Part shown: positions 36,347 to 42,837 of the stretch, one piece after another
Layout: every line of letters starts with the position of its first letter
Position numbering within the stretch: position 1 is the first letter of the stretch
Assembly (NCBI RefSeq): GCF_000621845.1
Contig: NZ_KK211355.1
Coordinates: 124,001-188,000, forward strand
From: Ruminococcus flavefaciens MA2007
GTDB lineage: Bacteria; Bacillota; Clostridia; Oscillospirales; Ruminococcaceae
DNA length: 64,000 bases
Direction of reading: 5' to 3'
Program-made: the position numbers and the translations under genes
Notes under the pieces: model-generated
The model's input: only the letters and a program-made list of their open reading frames with translations
Databases searched by the model: none
Told to the model about the DNA's origin: nothing

Positions 36347-36453
36347 GCAGGGGCGGGCGGCTGTCTGAATAATAATTATTAGGGGGCGACCGAGTCACCC
36401 GCCTACTGCTGTCAAACTTTATTAAACTTGTATAAAGCGGCGTTAAGCCGTTA
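36347..36453 (+). ncRNA. Candidate structured leader RNA upstream of the transketolase genes
   Basis: GCAG (36347) and GCGGG pair with CCCGC and CTGC (ending near 36410). Inside, CGG/CCG and an AATAA/TTATT hairpin can form. A second hairpin CGGC-GTTAA-GCCG (near 36439-36451) is followed by TTAAATTTTT just before the ribosome site. It looks like an aptamer plus expression platform, but I match it to no known class. Confidence 0.4.
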
Positions 36454-36470
36454 AATTTTTGGAGGTCACT

Positions 36471-37310
36471 ATGGACGCAAAGCTTAAAAAAGAATTGCAG
36501 AAAACAGCCTGCAAGGTAAGAATGGGCGTTATCGAAGGCACCTACAATGCCAAGTCGGGACACCCCGGCGGATCCCTCTCGATAAGCGATACTCTCACTT
36601 ACCTCTACTTCAACAAGATGAACAACGATCCTAAGAATCCCGACGCTCCCGACAGAGACAGATTCGTTCTTTCAAAGGGACATACAGCTCCTGCTCTTTA
36701 CTCGGTACTGGCTCAGAAGGGCTATTTCTCAGTAGAGGAGCTCAAGTCTCTCCGTCACATCGGCGCTCTCTTACAGGGACACCCATGTATCCATATCCCA
36801 GGAGTTGATATGTCAAGCGGTTCTCTCGGACAGGGCATCTCCGCAGCCTGCGGCATGGCTCTGGCTGGCAAGATAGACGGCAAGTCATACAAGGTATACA
36901 CTATCCTCGGCGACGGCGAGATCGAAGAGGGACAGGTATGGGAGGCTGCTATGTTCGCAGCTCACAAGAAGCTCACTAACCTCGTTGCTATCGTAGATAA
37001 CAACGGTCTCCAGATAGATGGTCCTATCAGTGAGGTATGCTCACCTGAGCCTATCACAGATAAGTTCGCAGCATTCGGCTGGCACGTTATCACTATGGAC
37101 GCTCACGACTTCGACGATATCGACAGAGCCTTCACAGAGGCTGATTCCGTAAAGGACAAGCCTGTGGCTATCATTCAGAAGTCCACAAAGGGCAAGGGCG
37201 TTTCATTTATGGAAAATCAGGTAGGCTGGCACGGTACAGCTCCTAACAAGGAACAGTACGACCAGGCTATGTCAGAGCTTAACGCGCAGTTAAAGGAATT
37301 GGAGGACTGA
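36471..37310 (+). CDS. Transketolase, N-terminal (TPP-binding) subunit
   Basis: Half of a split transketolase. The 279-residue protein carries the TPP pyrophosphate-binding part: SGHPGGSLS, GSLGQGISAACGMA, and the GDGEIEEGQVWEAA motif ending in NN. It works with the next gene product in the non-oxidative pentose phosphate pathway. The ATG at 36471 has a GGAGGT site; an earlier in-frame start overlaps it. Five bases separate it from the partner gene. Confidence 0.95.
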   Translation: MDAKLKKELQKTACKVRMGVIEGTYNAKSGHPGGSLSISDTLTYLYFNKMNNDPKNPDAPDRDRFVLSKGHTAPALYSVLAQKGYFSVEELKSLRHIGALLQGHPCIHIPGVDMSSGSLGQGISAACGMALAGKIDGKSYKVYTILGDGEIEEGQVWEAAMFAAHKKLTNLVAIVDNNGLQIDGPISEVCSPEPITDKFAAFGWHVITMDAHDFDDIDRAFTEADSVKDKPVAIIQKSTKGKGVSFMENQVGWHGTAPNKEQYDQAMSELNAQLKELED

Positions 37311-37315
37311 TCATC

Positions 37316-38260
37316 ATGGCAGATATTATCAAAAAGGCTACCAGAGAAAGCTACGGCGAGGCTCTTAAGGAGCTTGCCGATGAATATAAGGACTTAGTAG
37401 TTCTCGACGCAGACCTTGCTGCTGCTACAAAGACAGGTATCTTCAAGAAGGCTTACCCAGACCGTTTCTTTGACTGCGGTATCGCAGAGGCTAACATGAT
37501 GGGTGTTGCAGCAGGTCTTGCAGCTTGCGGAAAGATCCCTTTCGCAAGTACATTCGCAATGTTCGCAGCAGGCAGAGCTTTTGAAATAGTAAGAAACTCT
37601 ATCGGCTACCCGCACCTCAACGTAAAGATAGGCGCTACACACGCAGGTATCTCCGTTGGTGAGGACGGCGCTACACATCAGTGCAACGAGGATATCGCTC
37701 TTATGAGAACTATCCCCGGCATGACTATCATCAACCCATGCGACGATGTTGAGGCAAAGGCTGCTGTAAAGGCTGCTCTCGACTTCAACGGTCCTGTTTA
37801 TATGCGTTTCGGCAGACTTGCTGTTCCTGTTATCAACGACGCTGCAAGCTACAAGTTCGAGCTCGGCAAGGGCGTTGTAATGAAGGACGGTAAGGACGTT
37901 ACAATCGTTGCTACAGGTCTTATGGTAAACGAGGCTGTAGAGGCTGCAAAGACTCTCGAGGCTGATGGTATCTCCGCAAGAGTAGTCAATATCCACACTA
38001 TCAAGCCTCTCGATAAGGAGCTCATCTGCAAGTGCGCTAAGGAGACAGGTCTCATCGTTACTGCTGAGGAGCACAGCATCATCGGCGGTCTCGGTTCTGC
38101 TGTTGCAGAGGCAGTTACAGAGTGCTGTCCTGTTCCTGTTATCAAGATAGGTGTAAACGACGAGTTCGGACATTCAGGTCCTGCTGTTGACCTCCTCAAG
38201 GAGTTCGGTCTTTCAGCTGAGAACATAGTTAAGACAGTCAAGGCTACTCTCAGTAAGTAA
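37316..38260 (+). CDS. Transketolase, C-terminal (pyrimidine-binding) subunit
   Basis: The 314-residue partner carries the transketolase pyrimidine-binding domain (DCGIAEANMMGVAAGLA, with the Glu that activates TPP) and the C-terminal transketolase domain. Together the two subunits (about 593 residues) are somewhat shorter than a one-piece transketolase. The split form is common in anaerobes and archaea. A strong terminator follows. Confidence 0.95.
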   Translation: MADIIKKATRESYGEALKELADEYKDLVVLDADLAAATKTGIFKKAYPDRFFDCGIAEANMMGVAAGLAACGKIPFASTFAMFAAGRAFEIVRNSIGYPHLNVKIGATHAGISVGEDGATHQCNEDIALMRTIPGMTIINPCDDVEAKAAVKAALDFNGPVYMRFGRLAVPVINDAASYKFELGKGVVMKDGKDVTIVATGLMVNEAVEAAKTLEADGISARVVNIHTIKPLDKELICKCAKETGLIVTAEEHSIIGGLGSAVAEAVTECCPVPVIKIGVNDEFGHSGPAVDLLKEFGLSAENIVKTVKATLSK

Positions 38261-38294
38261 TATATAGGAAGCGTACTGCTTGTACAGAAGCTTT

Positions 38295-38328
38295 GCCCCT
38301 GAGTGTTTCATGACGCTCAGGGGCATTT
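38295..38328 (+). terminator. Terminator after the transketolase operon
   Basis: GCCCCTGAGTGT, loop, ACGCTCAGGGGC, then ATTTTG. Almost the same stem recurs at 42200-42231. Confidence 0.88.
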
Positions 38329-38400
38329 TGATCAGGATCAGAAACATCTATATGAGCAGTCGCTCTGTCTGTGCTTTTTGTACAAAAAATATAATAGTTA

Positions 38401-38429
38401 TTGACAAACGGCGGTAATTGATGTATTAT
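38401..38429 (+). promoter_or_regulatory. Promoter of the DUF3592-like gene
   Basis: TTGACA, 17-bp spacer, TATTAT. Confidence 0.8.
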
Positions 38430-38486
38430 ATTAATATGTTTACGGTGCGATCCAAATAATCTTATTTTTTCAAGGGGGAAACTGTT

Positions 38487-39134
38487 ATGAAAAAAATGTC
38501 TATCGGCATACCGATCTTTGTGGGCTTCCTGCTGATACTGCTGCTGCCCGCAACGCTCATTTTTGTCGCAAAAGACGCCATGACACCGCCTGACGGCGGA
38601 GTGCTCACGGACTGCGTTGTTACGGACTACGTCAAGGCAGGAAAGCACGTCAGTGCAAATGTTGATTATGTCAACAGCGAGGGCAAGACCATAAACGCCA
38701 GTATCTCAAATGGAGTAGGAAGCCGCAATACATTTGTGGGTGCACATTATCAGTGCTATGTTTATGAAAGCAACCCCTTCGAGGTGTACAGAAAGCCCGA
38801 CAAGATAGGTCTCATAGCTCTGTACGTCGGTGCGGCTGCATCGGCACTGGTGGGACTTGTTGTAGTTATCATGCTTCTGAAAAAGAGAAACGTTCAGGGA
38901 TTCCTGATAAAGAACGGTCAGCATGGACAGGCTACCATAACCAATGTGGTCGTAAGGGAGGACAGTTCGGGCTTCACCAATTATATATGCGACTATAACT
39001 TCACGGACAGCCGCGGGCAGCTGCATTACGGCAAGCATACCTTCATGAACAAAAGAGTGTCCGTAGGCAATTATTTTCCTGTGCTATATGCCGAAAAAGG
39101 CGGCAAAATGATATCGGATATAGTTGATAACTGA
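38487..39134 (+). CDS. DUF3592-like membrane protein
   Basis: The 215-residue protein has TM segments at about 8-30 and 108-131. A beta-rich domain lies between them (LTDCVVTDYVKAGKHVSANV) and a second, similar one follows (QATITNVVVREDSSGFTNYI). The repeat of 'variable-V-x-V plus Tyr-x-V/C-x-Y' strands with a final 'VSVGNYFPVLY' fits the DUF3592 type. Function unknown. GGGGG precedes the ATG; monocistronic with its own promoter and terminator. Confidence 0.75.
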   Translation: MKKMSIGIPIFVGFLLILLLPATLIFVAKDAMTPPDGGVLTDCVVTDYVKAGKHVSANVDYVNSEGKTINASISNGVGSRNTFVGAHYQCYVYESNPFEVYRKPDKIGLIALYVGAAASALVGLVVVIMLLKKRNVQGFLIKNGQHGQATITNVVVREDSSGFTNYICDYNFTDSRGQLHYGKHTFMNKRVSVGNYFPVLYAEKGGKMISDIVDN

Positions 39135-39171
39135 GCAGAAATGTCTTAGTCTGTTCGCCTTAACAAAAAAA

Positions 39172-39208
39172 GAATTACCGTGCCTGAAATAGCAGGCTCG
39201 GTAATTTT
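39172..39208 (+). terminator. Terminator after the DUF3592-like gene
   Basis: AATTACCG, GCCTG, loop, CAGGC, CGGTAATT, then TTTG. The stem has one internal mismatch. Confidence 0.88.
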
Positions 39209-39324
39209 TGTATTGTCACTACAGCAAGGCGCTCTCCTACGGCTACTGTTTGCAGTAAATGGCATTGCGACAGATTGATTCCGAATGGCCGCAAAAACAT
39301 TTTCGCAAAAAACAGAAAAAATGC

Positions 39325-39353
39325 TTGACAAAGCCAAAATAATATGCTATAAT
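39325..39353 (+). promoter_or_regulatory. rplJ-rplL promoter
   Basis: Consensus-grade TTGACA, 17-bp spacer, TATAAT, followed by the L10 leader. Confidence 0.92.
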
Positions 39354-39369
39354 AATCAAGCTGTGAAAA

Positions 39370-39490
39370 AACAGTATCGTATTCTAAAGACAGCTGGCAG
39401 AGCTAACGCTCAGTAAGTCCCGCCGAGGAATAGCAATTGATAGAATTATCATTGTCCATTCCGCGCTGTCGGAATGGGCTTTTTTATTGC
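39370..39490 (+). ncRNA. Ribosomal protein L10 leader with attenuator hairpin
   Basis: The transcript start of rplJ carries AAAGACAGCTGGC and a downstream AAGTCCCGCCGAGG, the pattern of the Firmicutes L10 leader bound by L10(L12)4 for feedback control. It ends with a hairpin CCATTCCG, 6-base loop, CGGAATGG and a T-run (39454-39486), which would act as terminator when L10 binds. Confidence 0.82.
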
Positions 39491-39533
39491 TCTCTGAATA
39501 CGATGAAAATTCATTCGGAGGTGAATACACACT

Positions 39534-40049
39534 ATGCCAAGCAATGCTGTACTCGAAGCAAAGAAGGCTAAGGTCGAGAAGCTCACCGAGATCATCAAGA
39601 ATTCCGTTTCAGGCGTTCTCGTTGACTACAAGGGTATCACTGTTGAAGAGGATACCAAGCTCAGAAAGGAGCTTCGTGAGGCTGGCGTTCACTACTTTGT
39701 AGAGAAGAACACAATGCTTCTCCGCGCTTTCAAGGAATGCGGTATCGAGGGCTTTGAAGAGGCTCTCAACGGCACAACTGCTCTCGCTGTTTCTAACGAC
39801 GATCAGACTGCCCCTGCAAGAATCCTCGGTAAGTTCGCTGAGAAGGCAGGCGACGAGAAGTTCAATCTCAAGGCTGGTTACGTTGAGGGTGAAGTTTACG
39901 ATCAGGCTGGAGTTGTTGCTCTTTCCAAGATCCCTTCAAAGGACACTCTTCTCGCTCAGCTCGTTGGCTCTCTCCAGGGCCCGCTGCAGAAGCTTGCTGC
40001 TACACTCAATGCTGTTGCAGACAAGAAGAAGGAGGAAGAAGCTGCTTAA
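39534..40049 (+). CDS. rplJ: 50S ribosomal protein L10
   Basis: Stalk base protein that anchors L7/L12 dimers. The 171-residue protein begins MPSNAVLEAKKAKVEKLTEI and has the GVLVDYKGITVEEDTKLRKEL segment plus the C-terminal Ala/Lys/Glu helix that binds L12. CGGAGGTG precedes the ATG. The L11-L1 genes usually found upstream are not adjacent here, so this pair is a separate unit with its own leader. Confidence 0.97.
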   Translation: MPSNAVLEAKKAKVEKLTEIIKNSVSGVLVDYKGITVEEDTKLRKELREAGVHYFVEKNTMLLRAFKECGIEGFEEALNGTTALAVSNDDQTAPARILGKFAEKAGDEKFNLKAGYVEGEVYDQAGVVALSKIPSKDTLLAQLVGSLQGPLQKLAATLNAVADKKKEEEAA

Positions 40050-40153
40050 TTGCCGCTTGAACTTCCATTACACATTTGCGGAGACAAGCTCCGCAGCTTA
40101 ATTTAAAACCATAGCCCATAAGGGCAAATACTATTAAAAAGGAGATTATTATC

Positions 40154-40528
40154 ATGGCTTCTGAGAAGATCACAAAATTTGTTGAAGATATCAAGACTCT
40201 TTCCGTTCTTGAGCTTTCTGAGCTCGTAGACGCTATCCAGGAGGAATTCGGCGTAACAGCTGCTATCGCTGCTGCTCCTGCTGCTGGCGGTGCTGCTGGC
40301 GGCGCTGCTGCTGCTAAGACAGAGTTCGACGTAATCCTTGCTTCCTTCGGTGACGCTAAGATGGGCGTTATCAAGGTTGCTAAGGAAGTTCTCGGTCTCG
40401 GCCTCAAGGAGGCTAAGGAGATCGTTGAGGCTGCTCCTAAGGCTATCAAGGAAGGCGTTTCTGAGGCTGAGGCTAACGAGCTCAAGGCTAAGTTTGAAGA
40501 GGCTGGCGCTACAATCGAGATCAAGTAA
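40154..40528 (+). CDS. rplL: 50S ribosomal protein L7/L12
   Basis: The 124-residue protein has an N-terminal dimerization helix ([20 protein letters not shown]), an Ala/Gly-rich hinge (about 35-57) and the C-terminal factor-binding domain ([27 protein letters not shown]). It recruits translation factors. AAAGGAG precedes the ATG. It is co-transcribed with rplJ. Confidence 0.98.
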   Translation: MASEKITKFVEDIKTLSVLELSELVDAIQEEFGVTAAIAAAPAAGGAAGGAAAAKTEFDVILASFGDAKMGVIKVAKEVLGLGLKEAKEIVEAAPKAIKEGVSEAEANELKAKFEEAGATIEIK

Positions 40529-40552
40529 TTTATTACGGATCGTATACTATAC

Positions 40553-40584
40553 AGGGAGTTGTACTATATGGTACAACTCCCTTT
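40553..40584 (+). terminator. Terminator after rplL
   Basis: AGGGAGTTGTAC, loop TATATG, GTACAACTCCCT, then TTGTCT. The T-run is short. Confidence 0.82.
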
Positions 40585-40646
40585 GTCTATTGTGCTGTAT
40601 AGGAAGTTCTTCTCACTGTGTAATATGCGAATTTTCGTCATCCCTG

Positions 40647-40675
40647 TTGACTTGTCGGACAACCTGTGATATAAT
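40647..40675 (+). promoter_or_regulatory. Promoter of the CAP-dockerin gene
   Basis: TTGACT, 17-bp spacer, TATAAT; leader about 120 bases. Confidence 0.85.
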
Positions 40676-40800
40676 AAACTTAGACAGCTGGTAAACATTA
40701 TGTATAATATTTATCGGCTTCGCAGTTTTTTACAGCTTTAAAATATAAGAAGTGAAATGCATGGTTTTGGGGGAAATATGCAGAAACGGAGTGATTTTTT

Positions 40801-41574
40801 ATGAAAAAGCTTTTGGCGTCTGTAATTTCAATAGCTCTGACTATATCGGCTGTGCTGCCGATGATGAGTTTTGCTGCCCCTGATACTGCATTTGTGCTCG
40901 GCGACAACATAGTAGAGGCTTCTTCGGCAAATGCCGACGCTTATGCTGAGCAGGTAGTAAAGCTTGTGAACAGCGAGAGATCAAAGAGAGGTCTCCAGCC
41001 TGTCAAGGCTCTTATATCCATGAACAAAGCGGCTTCTGCCCGCGCAAAGGAAATAGCAGGTAAGTTCGACCATACACGCCCCGACGGCAGACGCGGCTTT
41101 ACCGCTGTTGAAGACGCAGGGCTCAACTGGAGCTGGGTAGGCGAGAATATCGCCGCAGGATATCCTACTCCCGAAGATGTTATGAGCGGCTGGATGAATT
41201 CAAACGGTCACAGAGATAATATCCTTAATTCCAGATGCAAGTACATCGGTGTGGGCTACTATAATGACGGCGGCTGTGCTAACTGGGTACAGCTGTTTAT
41301 GGACTCTCCTATGGAGTACACAGACTTCCCGACTATAAAGGTACAGAGCGGCGACAAGACTAACCTTTCAAAGGGCGATGTGAACGGTGATAATGCAATA
41401 AACGCTATCGACGCTTCTGAGGTCTTGACGGAGTACGCAAGCGTTTCCTCGGGACGAGGCTCACGTTTTTCAGCAGCTCAGAAAACTGCTGCTGATATGA
41501 ACACAAACGGCACAGTAGACGCAGTGGACGCGTCAATAATACTTGGAATATACGCGACTAATGCCACTAAATAA
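40801..41574 (+). CDS. Secreted CAP/SCP-domain protein with C-terminal dockerin
   Basis: The 257-residue protein has a signal peptide (about 1-26, MMSFAAP). A CAP domain follows at about 48-170 with the cavity residues His91 (FDHTRP), Glu115 (VGENIAAG) and His137 (NGHRDNIL). A type I dockerin at about 190-252 has two calcium loops (GDVNGDNAINAIDAS and DMNTNGTVDAVDAS). CAP proteins bind lipids or act as proteases in some cases; the role here is unknown. The dockerin implies display on a cohesin scaffold, an unusual cargo since it is not a glycoside hydrolase. Confidence 0.92.
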   Translation: MKKLLASVISIALTISAVLPMMSFAAPDTAFVLGDNIVEASSANADAYAEQVVKLVNSERSKRGLQPVKALISMNKAASARAKEIAGKFDHTRPDGRRGFTAVEDAGLNWSWVGENIAAGYPTPEDVMSGWMNSNGHRDNILNSRCKYIGVGYYNDGGCANWVQLFMDSPMEYTDFPTIKVQSGDKTNLSKGDVNGDNAINAIDASEVLTEYASVSSGRGSRFSAAQKTAADMNTNGTVDAVDASIILGIYATNATK

Positions 41575-41602
41575 AACGAAATAGGCTGTGCCTGTGAAAA
41601 GA

Positions 41603-41621
41603 CACTGATATAGAAGTTTTA
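41603..41621. repeat. Solo copy of the MITE end sequence
   Basis: GACACTGATATAGAAGTTTTA here matches the left end of the element at 55293 with only two differences. It lies immediately before the terminator of the CAP-dockerin gene. Confidence 0.6.
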
Positions 41622-41666
41622 AGCCATAGTATTTCTGATGAAAGTCAGAAGTGCTATGGCTTTTTT
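41622..41666 (+). terminator. Terminator after the CAP-dockerin gene
   Basis: AGCCATAG, TATTTCTGA, loop, TCAGAAGTG, CTATGGCT, then a T-run. A long stem with G-U pairs. Confidence 0.9.
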
Positions 41667-41667
41667 A

Positions 41668-41696
41668 TTGACATTTCAGCTGTATCATGCTATAAT
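41668..41696 (+). promoter_or_regulatory. Promoter of the GNAT gene
   Basis: TTGACA, 17-bp spacer, TATAAT. It begins directly after the upstream T-run. Confidence 0.88.
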
Positions 41697-41736
41697 GTGT
41701 ACTATTATAAATCGGAAGATGCGGAGCTGATAAACT

Positions 41737-42192
41737 GTGACGATAGAATATAGAAAAGCAGTATCAGAAGATGCGGAAATACTGGTAAATATCTACGATG
41801 CTGCTTTTTACAGCGATTACATGAGATATGGTGCGTGTCCCGGATACGGCAGAACGGTAGAAATGATGAAAGAATCAATAAGAGAGTATCCGAAATATAT
41901 CATACTGTGCGATAATAAGCCTGTTGGCTGTGTTTCTTGTAAAATGCAGGAAATGGGAGTATATGAGATAACTTGCCTGTGCATTATCCCTGAGTATCAG
42001 GGCAAAGGATTAGGTACTAAGGCAGTTAAGTTTGTAAAGGAGCTTTATGATGATTGGGAGAAGCTAACTTTAGTAACGCCTTTGGATAAGAAGGAAAATG
42101 TTAAGTTCTACACCGAAAAATGCGGATTTCATATAGTATCCATTGAAACAGACGGCAATATTGAGCTTGCCCGATTCGTTACAGAAAGATAA
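41737..42192 (+). CDS. GNAT-family N-acetyltransferase
   Basis: The 151-residue protein has the full GNAT core: an N-terminal beta strand (TIEYRKAVSEDAE), motif A (LCIIPEYQGKGLGTKAVKFV, with the acetyl-CoA loop Q/RxxGxG/A) and motif B near FYTEKCGFHIV. Substrate unknown. The start is GTG with a GCGGAGC site. Monocistronic. Confidence 0.9.
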   Translation: MTIEYRKAVSEDAEILVNIYDAAFYSDYMRYGACPGYGRTVEMMKESIREYPKYIILCDNKPVGCVSCKMQEMGVYEITCLCIIPEYQGKGLGTKAVKFVKELYDDWEKLTLVTPLDKKENVKFYTEKCGFHIVSIETDGNIELARFVTER

Positions 42193-42199
42193 ATACAAT

Positions 42200-42231
42200 G
42201 CCCCTGAGCGTTTCCAAATACGCTCAGGGGC
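42200..42231. terminator. Bidirectional terminator between the GNAT and pfl genes
   Basis: GCCCCTGAGCGT, 8-base loop, ACGCTCAGGGGC. It sits between convergent genes. The stem is nearly identical to that after the transketolase genes. Confidence 0.82.
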
Positions 42232-42257
42232 AAAACTTTATATGTTGCAGCTTTTTA

Positions 42258-42497
42258 TCAGAGACTTGAGTGGAATGTTCTTGAAATAACGTCGTCCTGC
42301 TGCTCTTTTGTGAGCTTTACGAAGTTTACTGCGTAGCCCGAAACTCTTACGGTGAGCTGTGGGTACTTCTCAGGGTGAGCCTGAGCGTCAAGGAGAGTTT
42401 CACGGGTGAAAACGTTTACGTTGAGGTGGTGTCCGCCTTTTTCAACGTAGCCGTCAAGCAATTCGATGAGGTTGTCTACCTGTTTCTGATTATCCAT
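42258..42497 (-). CDS. Stand-alone glycyl-radical subunit of pyruvate formate-lyase
   Basis: The 79-residue protein is the C-terminal glycyl-radical domain of PFL as a separate gene: [32 protein letters not shown] and [16 protein letters not shown]. The radical Gly is Gly54 in RVSGYAV. The chosen ATG at 42497 follows an AGGGAGGATAAAT site; an in-frame upstream start lacks one. The large PFL gene upstream lacks exactly this domain, so the two probably form one enzyme. GrcA/YfiD-type spare parts are similar but coexist with full-length PFL; no full-length copy is seen here. Confidence 0.88.
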   Translation of the reverse strand: MDNQKQVDNLIELLDGYVEKGGHHLNVNVFTRETLLDAQAHPEKYPQLTVRVSGYAVNFVKLTKEQQDDVISRTFHSSL

Positions 42498-42509
42498 ATT
42501 TATCCTCCC

Positions 42510-42530
42510 TGCAGCGTGACGCTGCACCCT
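42510..42530. repeat. Short palindromic repeat, copy 2 (GCAGCG-TGA-CGCTGC + ACCCT)
   Basis: Identical to 8827-8847. It lies within the 135-base spacer between the 67-residue ORF and the glycyl-radical gene. Confidence 0.7.
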
Positions 42531-42632
42531 ATCCACGTTGCCGCTTGCTTCGCTCGCTCACTTTTATTAAGCTGCTGCCCGTACATCGCTTACGGCAGTT
42601 TGATAGGAAAATGCGATTTATGCGTATGACAA

Positions 42633-42836
42633 TTATAATTCGTCGTCCTCGGGCTCAAGCTCCGTGGGCTGACAGCAGGCGCCCTTTGTGCCGCAGATAT
42701 CCGTGCTTTTCACGGTATCGACTTTCAGCTCTGAGCCGTTTCCGACTATATTTACATGACCGCTTCCCTGCGCCATGAGCTGGTCTATCAGGTCTGCAAG
42801 CTCCTCAGGGGAGCTTTTATTTTCGGGTGCGCACAT
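42633..42836 (-). CDS. 67-residue Cys-bearing protein between the two PFL parts
   Basis: Not recognised. The ATG at 42836 is one base after the PFL stop, with a GAGGCGAA site in the end of pfl, so it is probably translationally coupled. The sequence has an N-terminal helix (SSPEELADLIDQLMAQ), a Gly-rich strand (GSGHVNIVGNGSEL) and a Cys cluster (DICGTKGACC) with an acidic tail. The LIDQLMAQ-GSGHVNIV stretch resembles the linker of the glycyl-radical subunit ([17 protein letters not shown]). It may be a PFL-binding or metal-binding accessory; function is inference. Confidence 0.7.
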   Translation of the reverse strand: MCAPENKSSPEELADLIDQLMAQGSGHVNIVGNGSELKVDTVKSTDICGTKGACCQPTELEPEDDEL

Positions 42837-42837
42837 A

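Noticed and set aside
42258-42497. Plain GrcA/YfiD spare-part gene
   Set aside because: The adjacent large PFL chain lacks its own radical domain, so here the small protein is more likely an obligatory subunit. Not excluded if a full PFL exists elsewhere.
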